A stretch of DNA of 64,000 bases from Nitrospinae bacterium CG11_big_fil_rev_8_21_14_0_20_45_15 (GTDB lineage Bacteria; Nitrospinota; Nitrospinia; Nitrospinales; VA-1). The DNA lies in the NCBI GenBank assembly GCA_002787235.1, contig PCWG01000015.1, forward strand, positions 1 to 64,000. The letters are read 5' to 3'. The translations under genes and the position numbers were made by a program. This document shows positions 52,179 through 60,539 of this stretch, in pieces (position 1 is the stretch's first letter; every line of letters begins with the position of its first letter). The notes beneath the pieces were generated by a model. The model ran no database searches and had not been told where the DNA came from. It was given only the letters and a program-made list of their open reading frames with translations.

Positions 52179-52778
52179 ATGAATAAAACAAAAATCATTG
52201 CTCTATTTATTGCAATTATAGGAACGATGCTGTTTCTTAAGAGCTATTTAAAAGAAGCTGAAAGCTGGGACAATCTTAACCAAAAAGGGGTTTCAGCTTT
52301 TAAGGAATCGCGCTATACCGAAGCAGAAAAATATTTCGTGCGAGCCGTCGATGTGGCTGAAAATTTTTCTCAAGACGATCTCAGAATTAACTTCAGCCTC
52401 AATCAACTCGCTGAAATTTACAGAATTCAATCCAAATATATTGAAGCAGAGCAAGTACTCAAACAACTTCTAGAAATCTATAAAAAACAATCAGGTCCCG
52501 AACATATCAATGTGGCACTGACACTCAATAACCTGGCTGTAAATCTAAGAATGCAAGAGAAGTACGAAGAAGCCGAAACTTCATTAAAGGAAGCTATTGA
52601 AATTCTTGAAAAATCTTTGGGACATGATCATTCTCTTGTCTCAGGTCTGCTTGCACATTATGCTTATTTGCTTGATAAAATGGGAAGAAAAACGGAAGCA
52701 GAGTCTGTTACAAAACGTATGAACCAAATAGATTCTAAATCTAAAACTGGGAAAGTTAAATCTACCACCACAAATTAA
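52179..52778 (+). CDS. Membrane-anchored TPR protein
   Basis: 199 aa. An N-terminal helix (IIALFIAIIGTMLFLKSYL) anchors it, then three to four tetratricopeptide repeats (LNQKGVSAFKESRYTEAEKYFVRAVDVAE; LNQLAEIYRIQSKYIEAEQVLKQLLEIYKK; LNNLAVNLRMQEKYEEAETSLKEAIEILEK). A protein-interaction scaffold on the periplasmic side. No specific partner is evident. Confidence 0.8.
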   Translation: MNKTKIIALFIAIIGTMLFLKSYLKEAESWDNLNQKGVSAFKESRYTEAEKYFVRAVDVAENFSQDDLRINFSLNQLAEIYRIQSKYIEAEQVLKQLLEIYKKQSGPEHINVALTLNNLAVNLRMQEKYEEAETSLKEAIEILEKSLGHDHSLVSGLLAHYAYLLDKMGRKTEAESVTKRMNQIDSKSKTGKVKSTTTN

Positions 52779-52911
52779 CCGTCGTTGATTTTATTATTAT
52801 ATGGAATATTTTATATTGATCATGGACCCTGTAGATAGACAGGTTAAAAATTTTAACTATTCGATAAGCTTCATTTAAAATTACCAATCTACAGAATATT
52901 CAGAGGCTTTG

Positions 52912-54243
52912 ATGATGGCAATAAAACGAAAACGAGTTCTAATCATGGGGGCCGCAGGGAGGGATTTTCATACATTCAACACCACCTTCAGAAACGACTC
53001 TTCTTGCGAGGTCGTCGCATTCACCGCGACCCAGATTCCTGGAATTGAAAAAAAGATTTACCCCGCCGCTTTATCCGGCAATCTCTATCCCAATGGAATT
53101 CCCATACATCCTGAAAGTGAATTAGACGATCTCATTCGAAATGAGAAAGTCGACGTGGTTGTATTTGCCTACAGTGATGTCTCTCACGAATACATCATGC
53201 ACAAAGCATCCAGCGTGATCGCAGCGGGAGCAGATTTTTGGTTGCTCGGCACGGCCGCTTCCATGATCCCTTCCAGCAAAAAAATAATTTCCATTTGTGC
53301 GGTACGAACCGGGTGTGGGAAATCTCAAACATCGCGAAAAGTCGCTCAAATTTTAAAAAACTGGGACAAAAATATCGTTGCTGTGCGTCACGCCATGCCT
53401 TACGGAAATCTGGAAAAACAAAAAGTTCAACGCTATGCAACCCTCGACGATCTTACCAAACACGACTGCACGATTGAAGAAATGGAAGAATACGAGCCCT
53501 ATATTGACATAGGCATCCCCATTTATGCGGGAGTCGATTATGAAGCCATTTTGAGGGAAGCAGAAAAAGAGGCCGACATCATTATCTGGGACGGAGGCAA
53601 CAATGATTTTTCATTTTTTCTACCCGATCTCGAAATTGTTGTGATGGATCCTCATCGCCCCGGTGACGAGCTGTCTTATTTCCCTGGGGAAGTGAACCTT
53701 CTACGTGCAGATGTGCTTATAATCAACAAAGTGGATACTGCAGATTACGGCAATGTTCTAAAAATCAGAAATAATATAAGCCATAACAATCCAACCGCCA
53801 CGATCATTGAAGCCGCTTCACCTATTTACGTAGAGCAACCGCAACAAATATCAGGCCAACGTGTTCTGGTCGTCGAAGACGGCCCTACTTTGACCCACGG
53901 AGGAATGAAATACGGAGCCGGAACCTTGGCGGCGCAACGTTATGGAGCCAAAGAAATTGTTGATCCCAGACCCTGGCTGGTCGGAACTCTTATAGAAACT
54001 TTTGAAAAATATCCTGATATCGGTCATCTCCTTCCAGCCATGGGTTATGGTAAGGATCAAATGAATGATTTGCAGGCAACGATCAATTCCGCAGACTGCG
54101 ATTTAGTCATCATTGGCACCCCCATTGACCTGACGCGCATTATAAAAATCAACAAACCCTCTGTCAGAGTGACTTATGAACTACAGGAAATCGGTTATCC
54201 GACTCTGGAGTCCACGTTAAAAGATTTTCTTAATAAAGCTTGA
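52912..54243 (+). CDS. Cyclic-2,3-diphosphoglycerate-synthetase-family GTPase
   Basis: 443 aa from ATG 52912 (GAGG upstream; the track uses TTG 52909). The first part is a Rossmann-like domain (KRKRVLIMGAAGRDFHTFNTTFRND), then a P-loop (AVRTGCGKSQTSRKVAQIL), DGGNNDFSFFLPDLEIVVMDPHRPGDE, and the guanine-type NKVD in VLIINKVDTADY. It matches the family named for archaeal cyclic 2,3-DPG synthetase, though most bacterial members probably do something else. It heads a plus-strand cluster and is followed 40 bases later by carbamate kinase, then hydrogenase genes. A role in hydrogenase maturation or carbamoyl-phosphate chemistry is inferred from context only. Confidence 0.8.
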   Translation: MMAIKRKRVLIMGAAGRDFHTFNTTFRNDSSCEVVAFTATQIPGIEKKIYPAALSGNLYPNGIPIHPESELDDLIRNEKVDVVVFAYSDVSHEYIMHKASSVIAAGADFWLLGTAASMIPSSKKIISICAVRTGCGKSQTSRKVAQILKNWDKNIVAVRHAMPYGNLEKQKVQRYATLDDLTKHDCTIEEMEEYEPYIDIGIPIYAGVDYEAILREAEKEADIIIWDGGNNDFSFFLPDLEIVVMDPHRPGDELSYFPGEVNLLRADVLIINKVDTADYGNVLKIRNNISHNNPTATIIEAASPIYVEQPQQISGQRVLVVEDGPTLTHGGMKYGAGTLAAQRYGAKEIVDPRPWLVGTLIETFEKYPDIGHLLPAMGYGKDQMNDLQATINSADCDLVIIGTPIDLTRIIKINKPSVRVTYELQEIGYPTLESTLKDFLNKA

Positions 54244-54283
54244 ACGATATGAGCTGTGGACTGTTATCACTCACATTGACCCA

Positions 54284-55240
54284 ATGACTCGAAAGCCAGT
54301 TCTGTTAATATCATTTGGTGGAAATGCACTCACTCCTGCAGACACAATTCATCCGCATCAAAGGGAAGAATTTGACATCGCATACAAAAGCATGTCTGCG
54401 GTTGTGGACTTAGTGGAAAAGGGTTTTGACAAGATTATACTGACACACGGTAACGGACCTCAAGTCGGACAAATTTTTTTGCAACAGGAACTCACCAAAC
54501 ATGAATTTCCACGGCAAGTCACACTGGATGTATGCGTTGCCGATAGCCAGGGTCGAATAGGATACATACTGCAAAATGTCTTCGATAATATCTGTCAGGA
54601 AAGAAAAATAGATAAAAAATCGTTCGCAGTAATCACACAGGTCATCGTCGATTCAAAGGATCCTGCATTTAACAGACCCACAAAACCTATTGGCCTGTTT
54701 TATTCAAAAATCGATGCCGACAAACTCATCAAGGAACGTGGCTGGGAATTTATGGAAGACGCGGGACGTGGTTATCGACGCGTCGTTGCCTCCCCTATTC
54801 CGCTGGAAATTGTCGAGTCAGAAATTTTCCATGAACTTCTCGAACGTGGCTTTATTGCCATAGGTGGTGGCGGTGGCGGAATCCCGGTGATCAGAAAATC
54901 TAATGGGGCCTTGGTTGGCGTCGAGGCCGTCATTGATAAAGATCGGACCAGTGCGCTTTTAGCAAATGCGTTGAAAGTGGATCAATTGATCATTTTGACC
55001 AGCGTCGACGGTGCCTGTCTGAATTTCAACTCCGCTAACCCTCAGCTCATAAAAGAGGTTACAATAAGTCAAATGGAAGCTTATATCGAGCAGGGGGAAT
55101 TTTCCGAAGGAAGCATGAAACCCAAAGCCGAAGCGGTTGTACAATTTATAAAAAATGGTGGGGAAAAAGCAATCATCGCAAACTTGAACGCCCTGATTCC
55201 TGCGATTGAAGGTAAAGCCGGTACACATGTCACGGCATAA
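54284..55240 (+). CDS. arcC: Carbamate kinase
   Basis: Interconverts carbamoyl phosphate + ADP and carbamate + ATP. 318 aa. Amino-acid-kinase fold with SFGGNALTP, LTHGNGPQVGQIFLQQE, AIGGGGGGIPVIRKS, GVEAVIDKDRTSALLANAL and EGSMKPKAEAVVQFI. No arginine deiminase or ornithine carbamoyltransferase is nearby, so it is not a classical arc operon. It lies 35 bases before hydB; HypF, encoded 5 kb downstream, needs carbamoyl phosphate. Confidence 0.93.
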   Translation: MTRKPVLLISFGGNALTPADTIHPHQREEFDIAYKSMSAVVDLVEKGFDKIILTHGNGPQVGQIFLQQELTKHEFPRQVTLDVCVADSQGRIGYILQNVFDNICQERKIDKKSFAVITQVIVDSKDPAFNRPTKPIGLFYSKIDADKLIKERGWEFMEDAGRGYRRVVASPIPLEIVESEIFHELLERGFIAIGGGGGGIPVIRKSNGALVGVEAVIDKDRTSALLANALKVDQLIILTSVDGACLNFNSANPQLIKEVTISQMEAYIEQGEFSEGSMKPKAEAVVQFIKNGGEKAIIANLNALIPAIEGKAGTHVTA

Positions 55241-55275
55241 AACCCAACACATAGAAATGTCTGGTTCTAGAATCA

Positions 55276-56436
55276 ATGACTGAAAAAAAAATCATAGACC
55301 GTGAAGGGTTGAATCAACTCATCAAGGTATTGCTGGATATGGGATTCCAGGTGGCTGGCCCCACCCTTCGAGATGAAGCCATTGTCTATGAGAACATCCA
55401 ATCGATCAAAGATCTTCCTGAAGGATGGACCGATGAACAAGATGGCGGCATCTATCGATTGAAAAAACGTTCGGATAAAGCTTTGTTTGGCTATGTGGTC
55501 GGCCCACACTCTTGGAAAAAATTCCTGCATCCTCCCGAAAGACGTTTATGGAAAGCCACGTTGAATGAATCGGACTTTGAAATCATTCCAGAAGAATCCG
55601 ATCCACGCAAATTTGCTTTTTTGGGAGTCCGCTCATGCGAACTACACGCAATTGCTATTCAAGACAAAGTTTTTTTAGAGGGCAACCACAAAGACCCCTC
55701 TTATCAGCTTCGCAGGGAGAACGCTTTTTTCATCGCAGTTCATTGCGGACAAGCGGGAGGAACCTGTTTTTGCGTCTCCATGAACACGGGGCCTCGGGCG
55801 GAATCCGGTTTTGACCTGGCTCTAACGGAAGTTATCCATGACAACGATCACTACTTTGTCGTTGAAACGGGAAGCGATCGGGGAATGGACGTCATAAAGA
55901 AAATCCCAAACAGAAAAGCCGAAGCCAGGGAAGTCGAGCATGCCGATTCAAAAATTGCTGAAGCTACAGCGCAAATGGGACGCGTTTTAGATACAACAAA
56001 TATCAAAGAATTGCTTTATCAGAATCTGGAGCACCCTCAGTGGGATGACATCGCGAACCGTTGTCTGTCTTGCGCAAATTGCACAATGGTTTGTCCCACT
56101 TGCTTTTGTTCGACGGTAGAGGATGTAACCGACATTACGGGAGATCATGCTGAAAGATGGCAAAAATGGGATTCCTGTTTCACGATGGACTTCTCACATT
56201 TGCATGGTGGCGAAGTACGGACATCCACCAAATCCCGCTACCGACAGTGGATGACGCACAAACTCGCCAGTTGGCAGGATCAGTTTGGTTCCTCTGGTTG
56301 TGTGGGTTGCGGTCGATGCATCACATGGTGCCCGGTCGCAATTGATTTCACGGAAGAGGTTCCAAAAATTTGTGGTTCTGAAAATTCAAACACCGCGGTT
56401 ACTAAAGAAAATGAGGCACCTCATGAAAACTCTTGA
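55276..56436 (+). CDS. hydB: Group 3b [NiFe]-hydrogenase (sulfhydrogenase) beta subunit, Fe-S protein
   Basis: 386 aa. The middle (RKFAFLGVRSCELHAIAIQDKVF, FFIAVHCGQAGGTCFCVSM) matches the sulfite-reductase-A/HydB family. Two [4Fe-4S] motifs lie at the C-terminal end (CLSCANCTMVCPTCFC and GCVGCGRCITWCPV). It passes electrons between the flavin subunit and the small subunit. Gene order beta-gamma-delta-alpha matches the Pyrococcus hydBGDA operon. It overlaps the next gene by 14 bases. Confidence 0.92.
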   Translation: MTEKKIIDREGLNQLIKVLLDMGFQVAGPTLRDEAIVYENIQSIKDLPEGWTDEQDGGIYRLKKRSDKALFGYVVGPHSWKKFLHPPERRLWKATLNESDFEIIPEESDPRKFAFLGVRSCELHAIAIQDKVFLEGNHKDPSYQLRRENAFFIAVHCGQAGGTCFCVSMNTGPRAESGFDLALTEVIHDNDHYFVVETGSDRGMDVIKKIPNRKAEAREVEHADSKIAEATAQMGRVLDTTNIKELLYQNLEHPQWDDIANRCLSCANCTMVCPTCFCSTVEDVTDITGDHAERWQKWDSCFTMDFSHLHGGEVRTSTKSRYRQWMTHKLASWQDQFGSSGCVGCGRCITWCPVAIDFTEEVPKICGSENSNTAVTKENEAPHENS

Positions 56437-56884
56437 GTCCATACTTTCAGTGCATCCCTTTTTTGTAAATCTGGAGTCGAAATACATGGCTCTGATAACA
56501 GGTTGTGCCTCTAATGTCAGATTTGAAGCGGGTGAATTCATTCATCGACAAGGTGAGGAAGCAAACAGCTTTTGTATTATACGGCAAGGTAAGGTGGCGT
56601 TACAGGTATGTCCGCCACACAAGAATCCAGTTACCGTTCAAACCGTGAGCGATGGAGAAATCCTGGGATGGGCCTGGCTGGTTCCACCCTACCATTGGCA
56701 GTTCGATGCACAAGCCGTCGAATTGACACGAGCAATTGTTCTCGATGGCAAGTGTCTTCGAAATAAATGCAATGAAGATCACACTCTGGGTTATGAACTT
56801 CTCAGTCGCTTGCTTCCCATTGTCGGGCAAACCATGGAAGCAACACGGATACAACTTTTGGATCTTTACGGAGCCCGGAGCTGA
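56423..56884 (+). CDS. Cyclic-nucleotide-binding-domain-like protein in the hydrogenase operon
   Basis: The track extends it upstream into hydB; ATG 56423 with GAGG before it gives 153 aa. A single cNMP-type beta-roll: FFVNLESKYMALITGCASNVRFEAGEFIHRQGEEANSFCIIRQGKVALQV, then GEILGWAWLVPPYHWQFDAQAVE. The usual phosphate-cassette Arg (PRxA) is missing, so cAMP binding is doubtful. There is no helix-turn-helix, so it is not a Crp/Fnr regulator. Its place between beta and gamma suggests an accessory or regulatory subunit of the hydrogenase. It overlaps hydB by 14 bases and precedes hydG by 11. Confidence 0.82.
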   Translation: MKTLESILSVHPFFVNLESKYMALITGCASNVRFEAGEFIHRQGEEANSFCIIRQGKVALQVCPPHKNPVTVQTVSDGEILGWAWLVPPYHWQFDAQAVELTRAIVLDGKCLRNKCNEDHTLGYELLSRLLPIVGQTMEATRIQLLDLYGARS

Positions 56885-56895
56885 GTACTGCAACA

Positions 56896-57735
56896 ATGAA
56901 TCCTATCTCGACATCTCCAATGACTCCATCGCTCTATACGGTCAAGAAAAAGATTGCCGAATCGCACGATACCTTCAGTCTGGATCTGGCCCCAAGAGAT
57001 GGCTCTCCGCTCATTACTTTTCAACCCGGTCAATTCAATATGCTTTATGCATTTGGAGTGGGAGAAGTCCCCATTTCTATAAGTGGACCGGCACCGGGCA
57101 CCTCGGGTTTGATACACACCATTCGAGAGGTAGGGAACGTGACCCGGGCTCTGCATCAATTAAAAAAAGGTGCTACGCTGGGTCTTCGTGGACCTTTTGG
57201 CAGTTCCTGGCCAATAGAAGAAGCCCGAGGAAAAGATGTCGTCATCATCGCCGGAGGCATCGGCCTGGCACCTTTGCGACCGGTCATCTATAAATTACTG
57301 GAACAACGAAATCAGTTCGGAAACATTGCACTCCTCTACGGGACACGCGAGCCCAATGACTTGCTCTTTACAAAAGAGTTTGAAATCTGGCGCGGGAAAT
57401 ACGGAATTCAGGTAAAAATAACGGTGGATACGGCGGATAGTAACTGGCGTGGAAACGTGGGAGTCGTGACCACCTCCATCGCAAGGGTCTCATTCGAACC
57501 CGCCCATACCATTGCCATGATATGTGGGCCAGAGATCATGATGCGTTATGCGGTCCTCGAAATGAAACGTCGCGGAGTGAGTGAAGACCATATCTATATG
57601 ACAATGGAGCGCAACATGAAATGCGCCATTGGTTTTTGTGGACACTGTCAATTCGGACCTGCATTTATATGTAAAGACGGCCCTGTATTCAGATACGACA
57701 AGGTCAAACATTTTTTTGGAATTCGCGAAATCTAA
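56896..57735 (+). CDS. hydG: Group 3b hydrogenase gamma subunit, FAD/NAD(P)-binding
   Basis: 279 aa. Ferredoxin-reductase-like fold: FAD site [23 protein letters not shown], pyridine-nucleotide site [21 protein letters not shown] and [13 protein letters not shown], and a C-terminal [2Fe-2S] cysteine set ([29 protein letters not shown]). It exchanges electrons with NAD(P)H. It ends 2 bases before hydD. Confidence 0.93.
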   Translation: MNPISTSPMTPSLYTVKKKIAESHDTFSLDLAPRDGSPLITFQPGQFNMLYAFGVGEVPISISGPAPGTSGLIHTIREVGNVTRALHQLKKGATLGLRGPFGSSWPIEEARGKDVVIIAGGIGLAPLRPVIYKLLEQRNQFGNIALLYGTREPNDLLFTKEFEIWRGKYGIQVKITVDTADSNWRGNVGVVTTSIARVSFEPAHTIAMICGPEIMMRYAVLEMKRRGVSEDHIYMTMERNMKCAIGFCGHCQFGPAFICKDGPVFRYDKVKHFFGIREI

Positions 57736-57737
57736 CA

Positions 57738-58535
57738 ATGACACAAAGCGTAAAAAAACCTAAAGTTGCGGTCTGGAAATTTGCATCCTGTGATGGCTGT
57801 CAACTCAGTCTCCTGGATTGCGAAGACGAGCTTCTTGCCGTCACCGAACAAATTGAAATCGCAAATTTTCCTGAAGCCTCTCGAGCTGTGATCAAAGGAC
57901 CGTACGATCTCTCTCTGGTTGAAGGCTCTATCACAACACCGCACGATGCAGAACGCATTCAAATGGTTCGCAGTGTCTCAAAATTCGTCATTACCATTGG
58001 CGCATGCGCCACAGCAGGTGGGATACAGGCCCTGCGAAATTTTAAGGATGTGAATGAATTCATTTCCGTTGTGTATGCAAGCCCGGATTATATAAGTACT
58101 CTGGACAAATCCACTCCTATCTCCGAACATATCAAAGTTGACTTCGAATTGCGCGGGTGCCCGATTGACAAAATGCAACTGGTAGAAGTGATCAGTGCGT
58201 TTCTCAAAGGCAGAAAACCCAACACCCCAGCACACAGCACCTGTATTGATTGCAAACGTCGCGGCACCGTTTGTGTGATGGTTTCACAAGGGAAAATGTG
58301 TATGGGACCCGTCACACACTCTGGTTGTGGAGCCCTCTGCCCCAGCTACAACCGTGGATGTTACGGATGTTTCGGCCCCAAAGAAACGGCCAATACCAGT
58401 TCCTTGAGTTCCTGGCATAAAAAACAGGGTTCAGATAATGATGAAATTCTAAGGGCTTTTCGGGGATTCAACGCCTACTCTGAACCCTTTCGCAAAGAAA
58501 GCGAATTGCATGAAAAAGAAAACACGAACGATTAA
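57738..58535 (+). CDS. hydD: Group 3b hydrogenase delta (small) subunit
   Basis: 265 aa, the small subunit of the NiFe module. The proximal-cluster cysteines are visible: [45 protein letters not shown], and a later set [43 protein letters not shown]. It lacks a Tat signal, as expected for a cytoplasmic group 3 enzyme. It overlaps hydA by 26 bases. Confidence 0.95.
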   Translation: MTQSVKKPKVAVWKFASCDGCQLSLLDCEDELLAVTEQIEIANFPEASRAVIKGPYDLSLVEGSITTPHDAERIQMVRSVSKFVITIGACATAGGIQALRNFKDVNEFISVVYASPDYISTLDKSTPISEHIKVDFELRGCPIDKMQLVEVISAFLKGRKPNTPAHSTCIDCKRRGTVCVMVSQGKMCMGPVTHSGCGALCPSYNRGCYGCFGPKETANTSSLSSWHKKQGSDNDEILRAFRGFNAYSEPFRKESELHEKENTND

Positions 58536-59805
58536 AGTCGATTACCTGGCTCGGGTAGAAGGTGAAGGCGGTCTTCATATCAAAGTCAAAAACGACGAAG
58601 TCGTTGATGTGAAATTAAAAATATTTGAACCTCCTCGATTTTTTGAAGCCTTTCTGAGAGGACGTGATTATAAAGAGGCTCCCGATATCACCGCACGTAT
58701 TTGCGGCATCTGCCCCGTGGCCTATCAAATGAGCACCGTCCACGCCATGGAGAATGCGTTTGGCGTTCAACTGGACCGACCCTTGCGCGATTTGCGCCGA
58801 TTGCTTTATTGTGGAGAATGGATCGAAAGCCACACGCTACATATCTATATGCTTCATGCTCCCGATTTTCTGGGTTATCCAGATGCCATCCAAATGGCTA
58901 AGGATCATAGGGAAATCGTTGAACGGGGCCTGAAGTTGAAAAAGGCCGGCAACGCAATTGTTTCCATGCTTGGAGGTCGAGAGATTCACCCTATCAATGT
59001 TCGCGTCGGTGGATTTTACAAATTATTTTCCCGACAGGAATTCGAACCTCTGATCGAAACCTTAAAGTGGGCGCGTGACGCCGCGTTGGAAACGGTCCGA
59101 TGGACTTCTCAACTCACGTTCCCGGAATTTGAGCAGGATTACGAGTTTGTAGCGTTGCGACATCCTGATGAGTATCCTTTCAATGAGGGCAACATTGTTT
59201 CAAACAAAGGACTGGACATCAACTGCTCTGAATATGAAGATCATTTTGAAGAACAGCATGTAGAACATTCCAATGCATTGCATTCGATATTAAAAAAGCG
59301 CGGAGCGTATTTTGTCGGCCCCATGGCCCGCTACAATTTAAACTTCGACCGACTGTCCCCACTGGCTCAAGAATCAGCTCTTCAATCCGGTTTGGGAAAA
59401 GAATGCAGAAATCCGTTTAAAAGCATCAGCATTCGAAGCATTGAAGTGCTGTATGCCTGTGATGAGGCCTTGAGAATTCTTGAGGCTTATGAAAAGCCGG
59501 AGCAACCTTTTGTGACAGTAGAACCTCGGGAAGGTATCGGCTATTCTTGCACAGAAGCACCGCGAGGCATTTTATATCACCATTACCGTCTGGATGAAAA
59601 AGGAATCATTTTAGAAGCCAAGATCGTTCCACCAACCTCTCAAAATCAAAAAACCATTGAGAATGACTTGAAAGAATTTGTCCCCAAATATATCAATCTG
59701 TCAAAAGAAGAATTGACCTGGCAATGCGAACAAGCCGTTCGCAACTACGATCCATGCATCTCATGCGCAACCCATTTTCTTAAATTAGACATTGTACACT
59801 CCTGA
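58510..59805 (+). CDS. hydA: Group 3b hydrogenase alpha (large) subunit with NiFe site
   Basis: 431 aa. The N-terminal ligand motif [13 protein letters not shown] and the C-terminal DPCISCATH provide the four cysteines for nickel and iron. After the C-terminal His a nine-residue tail (FLKLDIVHS) remains, which a maturation protease would remove, and that protease is encoded next. The L0-like start [12 protein letters not shown] is typical of group 3b. The complete enzyme is a cytoplasmic, NAD(P)-linked, often oxygen-tolerant hydrogenase that can also reduce polysulfide in some species. Confidence 0.95.
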   Translation: MKKKTRTIKVDYLARVEGEGGLHIKVKNDEVVDVKLKIFEPPRFFEAFLRGRDYKEAPDITARICGICPVAYQMSTVHAMENAFGVQLDRPLRDLRRLLYCGEWIESHTLHIYMLHAPDFLGYPDAIQMAKDHREIVERGLKLKKAGNAIVSMLGGREIHPINVRVGGFYKLFSRQEFEPLIETLKWARDAALETVRWTSQLTFPEFEQDYEFVALRHPDEYPFNEGNIVSNKGLDINCSEYEDHFEEQHVEHSNALHSILKKRGAYFVGPMARYNLNFDRLSPLAQESALQSGLGKECRNPFKSISIRSIEVLYACDEALRILEAYEKPEQPFVTVEPREGIGYSCTEAPRGILYHHYRLDEKGIILEAKIVPPTSQNQKTIENDLKEFVPKYINLSKEELTWQCEQAVRNYDPCISCATHFLKLDIVHS

Positions 59806-60262
59806 GAATACAACCCTGATCTTGGGCGTCGGTAATTTATATCGATGCGACGACGCCATAGGAATTTTAATCGCCCGAAATTTAAAAAATAAAAATTGCG
59901 GGAATATGATTGTCCGCGAACAAAGTGGTGAAGGAACGTCTCTCATGGAAGCCTGGCAACACTTCAACAGGGTTATCCTCGTAGATGCGGTGTCATCCGG
60001 GGCATCGCCGGGAACCCTGCATTGTCTGGATGCTTCAACAGATTCTATTCCCTCTAGATTTTTCTCCTGCTCATCGCATAATTTTAGTGTTGCAGAGGCC
60101 ATTGAACTCGCACGGACCCTGAATCAACTGCCCCAATCCCTGAAATTGTATGGAATTGAAGGAAAGAATTTTCAGCATGGAGAAACCGTGACTCCCGAAC
60201 TGGAGGCAATGATCGAACCCGTTACCAATCAAATTATTCAATTTGTTTCTTCACCCCATTAA
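59792..60262 (+). CDS. Hydrogenase maturation protease
   Basis: 156 aa from a TTG start that overlaps the hydA stop by 14 bases. HycI/HybD-type endopeptidase: [32 protein letters not shown] and [14 protein letters not shown] supply the metal ligands used to recognise nickel in the large subunit. It should cut the HydA C-terminal tail. No stronger Shine-Dalgarno start is available. Confidence 0.88.
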   Translation: MYTPENTTLILGVGNLYRCDDAIGILIARNLKNKNCGNMIVREQSGEGTSLMEAWQHFNRVILVDAVSSGASPGTLHCLDASTDSIPSRFFSCSSHNFSVAEAIELARTLNQLPQSLKLYGIEGKNFQHGETVTPELEAMIEPVTNQIIQFVSSPH

Positions 60263-60271
60263 AGAGGTCAC

Positions 60272-60535
60272 ATGCACGAACAATCATTGATGGTCGATTT
60301 GATGCGCAAAATAAACGCAATTGGCACGGAACAAAAAGCTAAAAATATCGTCCGTATCAAAGTCAAACTCGGTGCCCTTTCACATATTTCGGCCGATCAT
60401 TTCAAAGAGCATTTTGTTATAGCGGCGAAAGGCAGTTGTGCCGAAGACGCTCAATTGGATGTCGAAGTTCTCACCGATTTGAACGATCCACAAGCTCAGG
60501 AAATTTTATTGGACAGCATCGAAATTGAAGAATAG
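60272..60535 (+). CDS. hypA: Short HypA-like nickel chaperone without zinc finger
   Basis: 87 aa, against about 113 for ordinary HypA. The nickel-binding N-terminus MHEQSLMVDLMRKI is conserved, with RIKVKLGALSHISADHFKEHFVIAAKG. The zinc-finger loop with its two CxxC pairs is absent: the sequence goes straight from the VEVL strand to LNDPQAQEILLDSIEIEE. No internal frameshift or stop explains the loss, so it appears to be an evolved short form. It comes 9 bases after the protease gene. Confidence 0.82.
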   Translation: MHEQSLMVDLMRKINAIGTEQKAKNIVRIKVKLGALSHISADHFKEHFVIAAKGSCAEDAQLDVEVLTDLNDPQAQEILLDSIEIEE

Positions 60536-60539
60536 TTCC

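Noticed and set aside
54284-55240. Part of an arginine deiminase pathway
   Set aside because: No arcA or arcB in the window; the agmatine deiminase at 3.9 kb is a distant, separate polyamine operon.
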